In this document: piece by piece, positions 26,347-35,227 of the stretch | Layout: each line of letters begins with the position of its first letter | Numbering within the stretch: position 1 is the first letter of the stretch | Assembly: GCA_013426785.1 (NCBI GenBank) | Contig: JACDZI010000016.1 | Location: forward strand, 1-50,524 | Length of the DNA: 50,524 bases | Source: Rhodocyclaceae bacterium | GTDB lineage: Bacteria > Pseudomonadota > Gammaproteobacteria > Burkholderiales > Rhodocyclaceae | Reading direction: 5' to 3' | Notes under the pieces: model-generated | Databases searched by the model: none | Told to the model about the DNA's origin: nothing | Seen by the model: the letters and a program-made list of their open reading frames with translations, nothing else | Position numbers and translations under genes: made by a program

Positions 26347-27317
26347 CATCGGTAGCGCGCGGCGGTTTTTTCCGCTTCCGCCGCCACGCGCTTTTTCAAT
26401 GCTGCCGGCGCTTCGACGATGACGTTCGATCCGTGGCGCAGGATGTCCATCAACAGTTCGCGTTCGTCGGCGTAGGGAACGGTCAGGCGGTAGCCGCCAT
26501 CGGGCAGCACTTCGCCGATCTGGTCGCGATGCCAGCGCTCGGCGCGTATCCAACGCGTGCGCTCGGGACTGAAGCGGAGGACGGCTTTCGCTTTCGGCTT
26601 GCCGGCGAAGATGCCGTAGGCGCTGGCGTAGTGGGCGTCCAGCGTCTTGTCGGCGATGTCGCGCGCCTTGTCCTTGAGCGGCTTGACGCGTTGGATGGCA
26701 TCCACGGCAAAGCTGCGCAACGCGCCGCGCAGGTGGCACCAGGCGTCGAGATACCAGTTGTCGCGATAATGGATGATGCGCTGCGGCGAGACGATGCGCG
26801 TGTCGAGTGTGTCGCGGCCGCGATTCCATGCGTCGATCTCGATGCGGCGACGTTCCATCAGGGCGTGGGCGATGTCGCCGAAGTGGCGCGGTTCGATGCC
26901 GCGACGGTTGATGGTCAGCAGCTTGACGCGCCGGGCCACATCCGCCGCTCCATGGCCGCCACTGTCGAGCAGCGCGGTCAGCCGCGCCTGCAATGGCTTG
27001 ATCTGGGCGGCCAGCAGGCCGGGTTCGATGTCGGCCAGCAGTTGCTGCGCCGCCAGCAGGGCGTGGATCTCGCTGGCGGAGAACCACAGGCCCGGCAGTT
27101 CGTAGGCCGGGCCAGCGACGTTGGCGGTTTCGAAGCGGTAGCCACCGGCCTCGCGATCCCAGACGATGGGTGCGTTGAGCCGGTCGCGCAGGTATTCCAT
27201 GTCGCGCTTGAAGGTGGCGCGCGAGATGGCCAATTCGTCGAGGAAGGCTTGCAGCGGCACGACGCGTCGCTCGTGCAGCAGTTGGTCGATATGGTAGAAG
27301 CGTTCAGTGCGGTTCAT
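26346..27317 (-). CDS. WYL-domain transcriptional regulator
   Basis: The 323-residue protein has an N-terminal DeoR-like helix-turn-helix (residues 1-60, RFYHIDQLLHERRVVPLQAF and SRATFKRDMEYLRDRL). A WYL domain (about 130-215) follows, with NWYLDAWCHLRGALRSFAVD, and a WCX-type C-terminal extension. WYL proteins commonly control phage-defence and DNA-damage loci through ligand or nucleic-acid binding, which fits its place at the head of a restriction and toxin island. The start at 27317 is 78 bases from the divergent hypA, so this gap may hold both promoters. Confidence 0.92.
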   Translation of the reverse strand: MNRTERFYHIDQLLHERRVVPLQAFLDELAISRATFKRDMEYLRDRLNAPIVWDREAGGYRFETANVAGPAYELPGLWFSASEIHALLAAQQLLADIEPGLLAAQIKPLQARLTALLDSGGHGAADVARRVKLLTINRRGIEPRHFGDIAHALMERRRIEIDAWNRGRDTLDTRIVSPQRIIHYRDNWYLDAWCHLRGALRSFAVDAIQRVKPLKDKARDIADKTLDAHYASAYGIFAGKPKAKAVLRFSPERTRWIRAERWHRDQIGEVLPDGGYRLTVPYADERELLMDILRHGSNVIVEAPAALKKRVAAEAEKTAARYR

Positions 27318-27394
27318 GGGCGGGCAGTGTAACCGCGGAGAGGCTCAGATTCCGAGCCGATGAATCGCCGCGCGCTACGTCTAGAATCGCCACC

Positions 27395-27736
27395 ATGCAC
27401 GAAATGTCGCTGGTCGAAGGGGTACGCGAACTGATCGAAGCCGCAGCGGAACGCGAAGGCTTCGCCCGGGTATGCGGCGTGCGCGTCGAGATCGGCCAGT
27501 TGAGCGGTGTCGAGCGCGCGGCCTTCGAGTTCTGTTTCGACCTGGCGATGCGTGGCAGCATCATCGAAGGCGCGCGGCTGGAGATTGTCGCCACGCCCGG
27601 GCGGGGGCGCTGTGCGGCCTGTGGCAGGGAGGGCGCGCTGGCGGTGGTTTATGATCCATGCGAACATTGCGGCGAGTTTCCGGTGGCGGTGGTGGCCGGC
27701 ACGGAAATGCGCGTCATCGACCTGGAAGTGGAGTAG
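27395..27736 (+). CDS. hypA: Hydrogenase nickel incorporation protein HypA
   Basis: The 113-residue nickel metallochaperone starts [15 protein letters not shown]; His2 with the N-terminal amine binds nickel. A zinc site made from two CxxC motifs (CAACGREG and CEHCGEFP) follows at about residues 70-90. It delivers nickel to HoxH together with HypB, encoded five bases downstream. It is separated from hypCD by the minus-strand island. Confidence 0.95.
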   Translation: MHEMSLVEGVRELIEAAAEREGFARVCGVRVEIGQLSGVERAAFEFCFDLAMRGSIIEGARLEIVATPGRGRCAACGREGALAVVYDPCEHCGEFPVAVVAGTEMRVIDLEVE

Positions 27737-27741
27737 AGACC

Positions 27742-28533
27742 ATGTGCACGACTTGCGGCTGCGGCGAAGGCGAAACGAAAGTGGATGGGCAGGCTGTGAC
27801 CGCGCAGACTCACACCCATGCCGATGGCACCACGCACAGCCATGCGTACGATCATGGTCACAACCACGGCTACCGACGTACCGTGCAGTTGGAACAGGAC
27901 ATCTTGGCCAAGAACAACACCTACGCGGCGGAGAACCGCAGCTTGTTTGCCGCGCGCGGCGTCTTTGCGCTGAACCTCGTTTCCAGCCCCGGTTCGGGCA
28001 AGACCACGCTGCTAGTGAAGACCATCGAGGCGTTGCAACATAAATTGGACGTCGCGGTGATCGAAGGCGACCAGCAGACCAGCCACGATGCCGAACGCAT
28101 TCGCGCAGCCGGTGCCCCGGCCGTGCAGATCAATACCGGCAAGGGTTGTCACCTCGACGCCCACATGGTCGGCCATGCGCTGGAACAGCTAACGTTTGAT
28201 CAGCCCGGCGTGCTGATGATCGAGAACGTCGGCAACCTCGTCTGCCCGGCCGCCTTCGACCTCGGCGAAGCGGGCAAGGTGGTGATCCTCTCCGTCACGG
28301 AGGGTGAAGACAAGCCGCTCAAGTATCCGGACATGTTCCGTGCCGCGCGGCTCATGCTGGTGAATAAGATCGACCTGCTGCCGCATGTGGATTTCGATGT
28401 CGAGCAGGCTATCGGCTACGCCCGCCGCATCAATCCGCTGCTGGAGGTGCTGCGCGTGTCGGCGACCACGGGAGAAGGGCTTGGGGATTGGCTGGCGTGG
28501 ATCGAGAAGGGTGCCGCCGCAGCCCGTGGCTGA
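27742..28533 (+). CDS. hypB: Hydrogenase nickel GTPase HypB
   Basis: The 263-residue protein starts [11 protein letters not shown], giving the high-affinity CxxCGC nickel site. A His-rich segment at about residues 26-50 ([20 protein letters not shown]) may store nickel. The GTPase domain contains the P-loop SSPGSGKTT, the metal site near GCHLDAHMV and the base-recognition motif NKIDLL. GTP hydrolysis drives nickel transfer with HypA. The hypF start overlaps its end. Confidence 0.96.
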   Translation: MCTTCGCGEGETKVDGQAVTAQTHTHADGTTHSHAYDHGHNHGYRRTVQLEQDILAKNNTYAAENRSLFAARGVFALNLVSSPGSGKTTLLVKTIEALQHKLDVAVIEGDQQTSHDAERIRAAGAPAVQINTGKGCHLDAHMVGHALEQLTFDQPGVLMIENVGNLVCPAAFDLGEAGKVVILSVTEGEDKPLKYPDMFRAARLMLVNKIDLLPHVDFDVEQAIGYARRINPLLEVLRVSATTGEGLGDWLAWIEKGAAAARG

Positions 28534-30748
28534 AGCGGCGCGGATCAGGGTCACGGGAGTCGTCCAGGGCGTCGGCTTTCGCCCTTTCGTCTGGCGCCTC
28601 GCGCAGGAACTGCAACTCGCCGGCTGGGTCAGGAACGATGCGGCCGGCGTCGAGATTCACGCCGAAGGTGCGGGACTTGACCGCTTTGTCGACCGTCTGA
28701 AAACCGAAGCTCCGCCGCTGGCGCGGGTAGATGCGGTGACGGTCGCCGCCGCCGGTCAGGCAGGCCATGCCGGTTTCACGATCTGCGACAGCGCGGGCGG
28801 CAGGGTCGGCACGGCCATCGGCCATGACACCGCGCCCTGCGCCGCTTGCCTCGCCGAATTGTTCGACCCGAAAAACCGACGCTGGCGACACGGCTTCATC
28901 ACCTGTACGCATTGCGGGCCGCGCTATACCCTAACGCGCCACCTGCCCTACGACCGGCCGCAGACCAGCCTGGCCCCATTTCCGCTCTGTCCGGACTGCG
29001 CGCGCGAATACGCCGATCCGGCCGACCGGCGTTTTCATGCCGAGACGACCTGCTGCCCGAACTGTGGCCCGCAGTTGTCCCTGCTCAACGGCACGGGCAA
29101 TGTGCTCGCCGGCGAGCCGATTGCCGCGACGCTGGCCTTGCTTCAGGCTGGCCGCATCGTTGCCATCAAGGGGTTGGGGGGCTTCCACCTCGCCTGCGAT
29201 GCGCGCAATGCGCAGGCGGTGACGGAACTGCGCCAGCGTAAGCAGCGCGAGGAAAAGCCGTTTGCGGTGATGGTGGCCGACACGGAGGCTGCCGCCCGCC
29301 ATGCAAAAGTCGGCGCTGGCGAGACGGCGTTGCTGGAAAGCCCGGAACGACCCATCGTGCTGCTGGAGCAGCTTATGGAGTTGCCAGGCGTCGCGCCAGC
29401 ATTATCTGAAATCGGCCTGATGCTGCCGGCGACGCCGATCCAGCAGATGCTGTTCCACGACGCGCCGGAACTGGCGCTGGTGATGACCAGCGCCAACCCG
29501 CATGGCGAACCGCTGGTGATCGGCAACACCGAGGCGCTTGAACGGCTGGCGGGCATCGCGGCTGCCTTCCTGCTGCACGACCGCGACATCGTCGTGCGCT
29601 GCGACGACAGCGTGCGACGCGGCACCCAATTCATCCGCCGGGCGCGTGGTTACGTGCCGTGCGCGATCAAGCTGCCGGGCGCGGGTCCGTCGATATTGGC
29701 CGTCGGCGGCTGGTTCAAGAACACGGTGTGCGTGATGCGGGATGACGAGGCTTTCGTTTCGCAGCACATCGGCGACCTCGACAATGCTGCGGCCTGCGGT
29801 TTCTTCGAGGAAACTGTCGCTCACCTGCTGCACATCCTCGATGTAGAGCCCGAATGCGTCGCCCACGACCTGCACCCTGATTTCCACTCGTCGCGCTTCG
29901 CTGCCGGACTGGGGATTCCAGCCGTTGGGGTGCAGCACCACCACGCCCACATTGCCGCCGTCTGCGCCGAGCATGGCATCGAGGCGCCCGTGCTGGGTCT
30001 GGCCCTCGATGGCGTCGGATTGGGCAACGACGGCAGCGCCTGGGGCGGCGAGTTGCTACGGGTCGACGGGGCGCAGTGCGAACGCCTCGGCCATCTGGCG
30101 CCGCTGGGATTGCCCGGCGGCGACGTGGCGGCGCGCGAACCCTGGCGCATGGCAGCGGCGGCCCTGCATGTGCTGGGCCGGGGCGACGAGATTGCCCAGC
30201 GCTTCGCCGCCGAACCGGCCGCGGCGACCGTGGCGACCATGCTGGCGCGTGGCCTGAATTGTCCACCGACTTCGAGCGCCGGCCGGCTGTTCGATGCGGC
30301 GGCAGGGCTGCTCGACGTCCGTCGCCGGGCGAACTTCGAGGGGCAGGCGGCAATGCTGCTGGAAGGTCTGGCGGCGCGGCATGGTCCCCTCGCGCCGCTG
30401 GCAGGTGGCTGGCAAATCGTGGATGATCAACTTGATTTGCGCCCCTTGCTGGCGGCGCTGGTCGAGGCGCCGGATCGCCAGGTTGCCGCAGCGTTGTTCC
30501 ATGCCACGCTGACGGCGGCGCTGGTCGACTGGGTGGTGCGGGCGGCGCAGCGTTGCGGCATCACCACGGTGGCTGTGGCGGGCGGCTGCCTGCTCAACCG
30601 ACTGCTGGCGACCGGGTTGCGCGAGGCCCTGCCGCGCCATGGCCTGCGTTTCGTTACGGCGCAGCGCCTGCCACCGAACGATGGTGGCTTGTCGCTCGGC
30701 CAGGCCTGGGTGGCGCGGCTTACTCGAACCAGGCCAGCTTGTCCTTGA
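28526..30748 (+). CDS. hypF: Carbamoyltransferase HypF
   Basis: HypF makes the cyanide precursor by carbamoylating HypE with carbamoyl phosphate. The product of about 740 residues has an acylphosphatase domain ([19 protein letters not shown]), two zinc fingers ([34 protein letters not shown]), a YrdC-like domain and a Kae1-like domain with [17 protein letters not shown] 28526 overlaps the hypB stop; GTG 28511 is an alternative. A repeat copy encodes KVGAGETA at about residues 261-268. The 3' end overlaps the convergent SUMT gene by 29 bases. Confidence 0.94.
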   Translation: MAEAARIRVTGVVQGVGFRPFVWRLAQELQLAGWVRNDAAGVEIHAEGAGLDRFVDRLKTEAPPLARVDAVTVAAAGQAGHAGFTICDSAGGRVGTAIGHDTAPCAACLAELFDPKNRRWRHGFITCTHCGPRYTLTRHLPYDRPQTSLAPFPLCPDCAREYADPADRRFHAETTCCPNCGPQLSLLNGTGNVLAGEPIAATLALLQAGRIVAIKGLGGFHLACDARNAQAVTELRQRKQREEKPFAVMVADTEAAARHAKVGAGETALLESPERPIVLLEQLMELPGVAPALSEIGLMLPATPIQQMLFHDAPELALVMTSANPHGEPLVIGNTEALERLAGIAAAFLLHDRDIVVRCDDSVRRGTQFIRRARGYVPCAIKLPGAGPSILAVGGWFKNTVCVMRDDEAFVSQHIGDLDNAAACGFFEETVAHLLHILDVEPECVAHDLHPDFHSSRFAAGLGIPAVGVQHHHAHIAAVCAEHGIEAPVLGLALDGVGLGNDGSAWGGELLRVDGAQCERLGHLAPLGLPGGDVAAREPWRMAAAALHVLGRGDEIAQRFAAEPAAATVATMLARGLNCPPTSSAGRLFDAAAGLLDVRRRANFEGQAAMLLEGLAARHGPLAPLAGGWQIVDDQLDLRPLLAALVEAPDRQVAAALFHATLTAALVDWVVRAAQRCGITTVAVAGGCLLNRLLATGLREALPRHGLRFVTAQRLPPNDGGLSLGQAWVARLTRTRPACP
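29305..29328 (+). repeat. Dispersed 24-bp repeat, copy 8 (in hypF)
   Basis: One mismatch to the consensus (GCGAGAC for GCGGGAC). It is in the sense direction and in frame, encoding KVGAGETA between the first part of the YrdC-like domain and [12 protein letters not shown]. Confidence 0.8.
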
Positions 30749-31499
30749 GGCGGACGACTTCGCCGACGATGATCAGCGTCGGCGCTTTGAGTTGTGCGGC
30801 CTCGGCCAGTGCCGGCAGGGTCGCCAGCGTGCCAGTGACGGTGCGCTGGTTCGGCGTGGTGCCCTGCTGGACGATGGCGGCTGGCCAGTTCGGCGGCAGG
30901 CCATGGGCGATCATCTGCTCGCACAGGTAAGGCAGGCCGTGCAGGCCCATGTACACGATCACCGTCTGGCGGCGGCGGGCGAGGCCCGGCCAGTCGAGGT
31001 TCATGCTGCCGTCCTTGAGGTGGCCGGTAACGAAGACGCAGGCCTGCGCGTAGTTGCGGTGGGTGAGCGGAATGCCGGCATAGGCGGCGACGCCGGCCGC
31101 CGCGGTGACGCCCGGCACCACCTCGAAGGGCACGCCGTTTTCGCGCAGGGTCTCGACTTCCTCGCCGCCGCGCCCGAAGGTGTAGGGGTCGCCACCCTTG
31201 AGGCGCACCACGCTGCGGTTCGTGCGGGCGAGCCTGACCAGCAACTGGTTGAGTTCCTCCTGCGGCACGGTATGGTGGCCGCGCTGCTTGCCGGCATAGA
31301 TGCGTTCGGCCACCGGGTTGGCGAGTTCGAGGATCGCATCGGACACCAGTTGATCATAGACCAGCACGTCCGCTGCGCCGATCAGGCGCAGGGCGCGCAG
31401 GGTCAACAGTTCGGGATCGCCGGGGCCGGCGCCGACCAGGTAAACAGTACCGGGCTGGGCATTGCCGCGCGTGGGAAGTGTCTCGGGCAGGAGGTTCAT
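30720..31499 (-). CDS. cobA: Uroporphyrinogen-III C-methyltransferase (SUMT)
   Basis: The 259-residue protein has the SUMT signatures [18 protein letters not shown] near the N-terminus and [16 protein letters not shown] mid-protein. It methylates uroporphyrinogen III twice with SAM to precorrin-2, the precursor of sirohaem, the cofactor of DsrAB. ATG 31499 overlaps the dsrN stop (ATGA), tying it to the dsr operon. It lacks the dehydrogenase/chelatase domain of CysG, so another enzyme must finish sirohaem. Its 3' end runs 29 bases into hypF on the other strand. Confidence 0.94.
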   Translation of the reverse strand: MNLLPETLPTRGNAQPGTVYLVGAGPGDPELLTLRALRLIGAADVLVYDQLVSDAILELANPVAERIYAGKQRGHHTVPQEELNQLLVRLARTNRSVVRLKGGDPYTFGRGGEEVETLRENGVPFEVVPGVTAAAGVAAYAGIPLTHRNYAQACVFVTGHLKDGSMNLDWPGLARRRQTVIVYMGLHGLPYLCEQMIAHGLPPNWPAAIVQQGTTPNQRTVTGTLATLPALAEAAQLKAPTLIIVGEVVRLKDKLAWFE

Positions 31500-32869
31500 G
31501 GTCTCGGTCGGGAGCGGGCGAACGCCAGGAAACGGGCCGGCCAGTCGCAGCCGGCGACGCCGCGCAGGTGCGTGTAGGACGCTAGCAGGTTGTGCAGCAC
31601 GATACCATCGTGCCGACTGTCGATGCCGTGGCCGCGCTTCACGATGTAGGCATAGCGGGTGTCGGCGGGCAGGCCGCGAATGTCGGAGTAGTGGAATTCG
31701 TGGGCGTGGATGGGCTGTGAAAACTCGGTGCTGGCAGGACGGCACCAAGGATGTTCTTCTGTGGCGTCGAGGATGACGTAGCCGCGTCCGACCGGCTTGG
31801 GCTGCATGACGATCTCGCCCGGAATGGCACCAACCATGGGACAAGTCTTATCGCCCCAGGTGATCGACTGGGCGAGGTACATCAGCCCGCCGCATTCGGC
31901 GTAGGTCGGCAGGCCGGCTCCGACCTTGCCGCGGATGTCGGCCCGCAGGGCGGTATTGGCGGATAGCTCGTCGAGGAAGGATTCGGGGAAACCGCCGCCG
32001 ATGAACAGCGCATCGCAGGTGGGCAGGGCGGCATCGTGCAGGGTATCGAAGGGCACCAGTTTGGCACCGGCGGCAGCCAGGGCATCGAGATCGTCGCTGT
32101 AGTAGAAGCCGAAGGCGGCATCGCGAGCAATGGCGATGCGTAGGCGCGGCCCGGCGACCTCTGCTGGAAAAGTCGGCTCTGGCAGCACGGTGTCCGTGGC
32201 GGTGACGGCGAGCAGGCGGTCGAGGTCGACCTGGCGTGCGACCTGCGTGGCGATGCCGGCGATCAGTTGTTCGGCATGGGCGACCTCATTCGCCGGCATC
32301 AGGCCGAGGTGGCGTTCGACCAGCGCGAGTTGCGCATCCTCCTGCACGGCGCCGAGCACCGGCACGTCGGTGTAGTGCTCGATCACGGCGCGCAGCTTGG
32401 CCTCGTGGCGGCTGCCCCCGAGTCGGTTGAGGATCACCCCGGCGATGCGGATGTCGCGCTCGAAGGCCTGATAACCGAGGATCAGCGGCGCGATGCCGCG
32501 CGTCATGCCGCGCGCGTCGAGCACCAGGATGACGGGCAGAGAAAGCAGGCGGGCGAGGGCAGCATTGCTGTTGGCGCCGTCGAGCGCCAACCCGTCGTAG
32601 AGCCCCTTGTTACCCTCGACCAAGCAGACATCCGCGTCATGGCCGTACGCGAACTGGGCGCGGAGCTCGTCGTGCGGCGACAGGAAAAAGTCGAGGTTGC
32701 GGCAGGACCGGCCGGCCGCGGCGGAGAGCCAGAGCGGATCAATGTAGTCTGGCCCCTTCTTGAAGGGTTGCACCGTCCGGCCGCGCGCCCGCAAGGCGGC
32801 GACCAGGCCGATGCTCAGGGTGGTCTTGCCGGAGGATTTGTGCGCGGCTGAAACGAGAAAACGATGCAT
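31496..32869 (-). CDS. dsrN: Sirohaem amidase-like protein DsrN
   Basis: The 457-residue protein is homologous to cobyrinate a,c-diamide synthase (CobB/CbiA). The N-terminal dethiobiotin-synthetase-like ATPase domain has [10 protein letters not shown] and [11 protein letters not shown]; the C-terminal class I amidotransferase domain has its Cys in [11 protein letters not shown] and a late HEFHYS motif. Placed after dsrP as in Allochromatium, it is assigned to DsrN, which amidates sirohaem for DsrAB. Two antisense repeat copies lie in the gene, encoding LPEPTF (inter-domain) and CRPASTEFS (just before HEFHYS). The frame is intact. Confidence 0.92.
   Translation of the reverse strand: MHRFLVSAAHKSSGKTTLSIGLVAALRARGRTVQPFKKGPDYIDPLWLSAAAGRSCRNLDFFLSPHDELRAQFAYGHDADVCLVEGNKGLYDGLALDGANSNAALARLLSLPVILVLDARGMTRGIAPLILGYQAFERDIRIAGVILNRLGGSRHEAKLRAVIEHYTDVPVLGAVQEDAQLALVERHLGLMPANEVAHAEQLIAGIATQVARQVDLDRLLAVTATDTVLPEPTFPAEVAGPRLRIAIARDAAFGFYYSDDLDALAAAGAKLVPFDTLHDAALPTCDALFIGGGFPESFLDELSANTALRADIRGKVGAGLPTYAECGGLMYLAQSITWGDKTCPMVGAIPGEIVMQPKPVGRGYVILDATEEHPWCRPASTEFSQPIHAHEFHYSDIRGLPADTRYAYIVKRGHGIDSRHDGIVLHNLLASYTHLRGVAGCDWPARFLAFARSRPRP
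31720..31743 (+). repeat. Dispersed 24-bp repeat, copy 9 (antisense in dsrN)
   Basis: Variant with ACTCGGTGCTGGCAGGAC in the centre. It runs against dsrN, whose frame it enters as CRPASTEF. Confidence 0.75.
32168..32191 (+). repeat. Dispersed 24-bp repeat, copy 10 (antisense in dsrN)
   Basis: The most diverged accepted copy: GGCTCTGGCAGCACGGT in place of the consensus second half. It is read by dsrN as LPEPTF, between the ATPase and amidotransferase domains. Confidence 0.65.
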
Positions 32870-32895
32870 GCCCTACCGAAGCTGTCGTGCGCCGT

Positions 32896-34101
32896 TCAGT
32901 CGAGCATGTGCCCGGAGTTTTCCAGCTTCTGGATGTCGTCCTCGGGCAGGAACTTCAGCACGCGCACGCCGATGGCGGTGGCGGTAAAGGCGATGCCGAT
33001 GCCGCCGAAGCCGAGCAGGATTTCCGGCAGGCTGGGCGTGTAGTGGTCGATTTTGCCATCCATGAAACTGCTCGAGACTTCCATGCCGGGAAAAATGTCG
33101 AGCGGGAAAACCTGCGCGCCGATGATGAAGACGTAGAGCAGGCTGAACGCACCGACAAGGACCAAGCTGGCGGCGGCGAACACCGAGCCGGACCGGTTGC
33201 TGAACGCGGGAGCATAGAGCAGCAGCAAGGGCAGGAGGGTACCGAGCAGCACGTAACCACCCCAGAACAGCACCGTGAATGCGCCGCCGGAGAGCAGGAT
33301 GAAATGCTCGAAGGCGGTCTGCTTCGCGAAATAGAGGTTGGTCAGGTGATAGACGATGACGAAATAGAACACTGCGGCAACGAAGGTGCCGAGCAGGTTC
33401 TTCATGCGCGCGCGAATCTGCGGGTGGAGTTGCTTGTCGTTCCAGGAGAACATGGCCTTCTGCACGATCATGAACACCGCCAGCCCCCAGGCGAAGGACA
33501 TGATGATGAACATCGGCGCCAGCATGGCGGACTGGTAGGCCTGGCGGGCGACCAGGAAGCCGAAGATCGAACCCGTGCCGGTCGTCAACAGGATGCGCCA
33601 GATGAAGGCGGCCAGGCCGGCGGGCTTGGAGTAGGGGTTCATCTTGCGATCCATCAGCGTCCACATGTAGATGCCGACGATGGCGAAGAAGCCGGGATAG
33701 AGGATGGTGTTCCAGCCGAACATCGAGGTGATGTTGAGGTGCGTCATGGCCACGATCATGCGGTCGGCGCGGCCGAGGTCGAGCATGACGATGATCAGGC
33801 CGGCGGCCAGCATGGCCAGTGCCAGCAGGCCGGACAGCGGCGCCCGCGCCTTGTAGAGCGTCTTGCCGAACACCGAGCCGATTGAGGCGACGTTGAGCAC
33901 GCCCGAGGCGGCGACGACGAGGAAAATGGCGAAGACGTGCGGCATGCCCCAGACCACCTGGTTGTTCATGCCGGTGACGACGTGGCCGGAGTGTTCCATG
34001 TAGAGCGCCGCACCGAGGCCGACGGCAGTGATCAGGCTGCCGATGACGGCGAGCAGGTAGAAGAGGTTTTCTTCGAACAGGCTATTCTCTTCGAGATGCA
34101 T
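32896..34101 (-). CDS. dsrP: DsrP, quinone-interacting membrane subunit of DsrMKJOP
   Basis: The 401-residue NrfD-like integral membrane protein has about ten hydrophobic helices, from YLLAVIGSLITAVGLGAALY at residue 15 to LLGFGGIGIAFTATAIGV near the end. It is thought to exchange electrons between quinol and the DsrO iron-sulfur protein. The DsrMKJOP complex links sulfur chemistry at DsrC to the quinone pool. It starts 5 bases after dsrO and precedes dsrN. Confidence 0.95.
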   Translation of the reverse strand: MHLEENSLFEENLFYLLAVIGSLITAVGLGAALYMEHSGHVVTGMNNQVVWGMPHVFAIFLVVAASGVLNVASIGSVFGKTLYKARAPLSGLLALAMLAAGLIIVMLDLGRADRMIVAMTHLNITSMFGWNTILYPGFFAIVGIYMWTLMDRKMNPYSKPAGLAAFIWRILLTTGTGSIFGFLVARQAYQSAMLAPMFIIMSFAWGLAVFMIVQKAMFSWNDKQLHPQIRARMKNLLGTFVAAVFYFVIVYHLTNLYFAKQTAFEHFILLSGGAFTVLFWGGYVLLGTLLPLLLLYAPAFSNRSGSVFAAASLVLVGAFSLLYVFIIGAQVFPLDIFPGMEVSSSFMDGKIDHYTPSLPEILLGFGGIGIAFTATAIGVRVLKFLPEDDIQKLENSGHMLD

Positions 34102-34106
34102 GGCGG

Positions 34107-34862
34107 TCAGATCCCCTGGTAACGGACGCCGAGGCCGAGCTTGAGGTCGGCACGCACCTGCGTGCTGGCTTCGTTGGCGAGGCGCCGCGCGATGTCGCTG
34201 TTCGGGTCGTTGAGGTCACCGAAGGTCATCGCCCCTTCCGGGCAGGCTTCGACGCAGGCCGGCTTGAGGCCCCGGTCAACGCGCTGCACGCAGAAGGTGC
34301 AGGACTCGACGCAGCCCATGCCGCGCGGTACCTGCGGGTTCTGTTCGGTCAGCGGCTGATGGACGAAGGAGCGCGCCTTGTAGGGGCAGGCCATCATGCA
34401 ATAGCGGCAGCCGATGCAGATGTGGCGGTCGACCAGCACGATGCCGTCGGCGCGCTTCATCGAGGCACCGGTGGGACAGACATCGACGCAGGGCGGCTTT
34501 TCGCAGTGCTGGCACATCATCGGCAGCGAGTGCTGGCGGCCGCTCTGCGGGTCCTTGAGATCGATCTTGCGAATCCACTGCGAGCCCTGGCGTGCGTCCT
34601 GGACGGTCTCGTTGATACCGTTTTCGGTGTTGCAGGCCTGCACGCATTCGTCGCAGCCGCTGGCGCACTTGGTGGTGTCGATCAGCATGCCCCAGCGCAC
34701 TTTGCTGGATGCCCCGGCTGACGGTGCACTGGCCTGCGACACCTCGATCAGATGGAGGCCTGGGGCCAATGCAACCGCACCGAGGCTGGCCGCACCGACG
34801 GCAGTGGCTGCGATGAAGTTGCGGCGAGATGGATTGTTAATGCGGTTTTGCGGCGCACTCAT
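34107..34862 (-). CDS. dsrO: DsrO, periplasmic iron-sulfur protein
   Basis: The 251-residue precursor carries a twin-arginine signal (SRRNFIAATAVGAAS, residues 12-26), so it is exported folded. It has four ferredoxin-like Cys groups: CASGCDECVQAC, MCQHCEKPPCVDVCP, CIGCRYCMMACPYKA and CTFCVQRVDRG with CVEACPEGA. This layout matches DsrO and related NrfC-type proteins. It should hand electrons between DsrJ and DsrP at the periplasmic face. Its stop overlaps the dsrJ-dsrO junction with coupled spacing. Confidence 0.95.
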   Translation of the reverse strand: MSAPQNRINNPSRRNFIAATAVGAASLGAVALAPGLHLIEVSQASAPSAGASSKVRWGMLIDTTKCASGCDECVQACNTENGINETVQDARQGSQWIRKIDLKDPQSGRQHSLPMMCQHCEKPPCVDVCPTGASMKRADGIVLVDRHICIGCRYCMMACPYKARSFVHQPLTEQNPQVPRGMGCVESCTFCVQRVDRGLKPACVEACPEGAMTFGDLNDPNSDIARRLANEASTQVRADLKLGLGVRYQGI

Positions 34863-35227
34863 GGTTTGACTCCCGTCGCGGCATGCTGGTTGCCGGCCTT
34901 GGGCTGGTGGCAGTCCCAGCAGTCGAGCTTGACGGCCACGTAACTATGGCATTGCTGGCAGAAGCCATCCTGGCCGGTGACGGTGCCGCTGGTCTTGCCG
35001 GCATGGCAATTGATGCATTCGTTGAGGCTGGCCGCTTCGCCGCGGATGCCCTGACGCAGGGTGCGGTCGCGCTGGTGCTTGAGCATCTCCATGTGGTTCT
35101 TGCGCATCTCCGCCGCCGGTGCGATGCACTGGCCGGGGTTTTCGATCCTGATGACCGGCTTCGGCGCGCCGGCGAGGGCGAGCACTGAAGTCAGCGCAAG
35201 CAGCAGCGCAAGCGCGACAGCTTTCAT
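34859..35227 (-). CDS. dsrJ: DsrJ, triheme cytochrome c
   Basis: The 122-residue precursor has an N-terminal signal sequence (MKAVALALLLALTSVLALAG). Three haem sites are CINCH (71-75), CQQCH (90-94) and CWDCH (103-107). Cys34 in NPGQCIAPAAEMRKNHM fits the residue known as an unusual haem ligand in Allochromatium DsrJ. It is a periplasmic part of DsrMKJOP. Its ATG abuts the dsrL stop with no spacing and its end overlaps dsrO. Confidence 0.95.
   Translation of the reverse strand: MKAVALALLLALTSVLALAGAPKPVIRIENPGQCIAPAAEMRKNHMEMLKHQRDRTLRQGIRGEAASLNECINCHAGKTSGTVTGQDGFCQQCHSYVAVKLDCWDCHQPKAGNQHAATGVKP

Noticed and set aside
32683-32710. AAAAAGTCGAGG with GGCAGGAC in the 5' part of dsrN
   Set aside because: The centre does not match the repeat and the residues (RNLDFFLSP) are typical for the CobB family.
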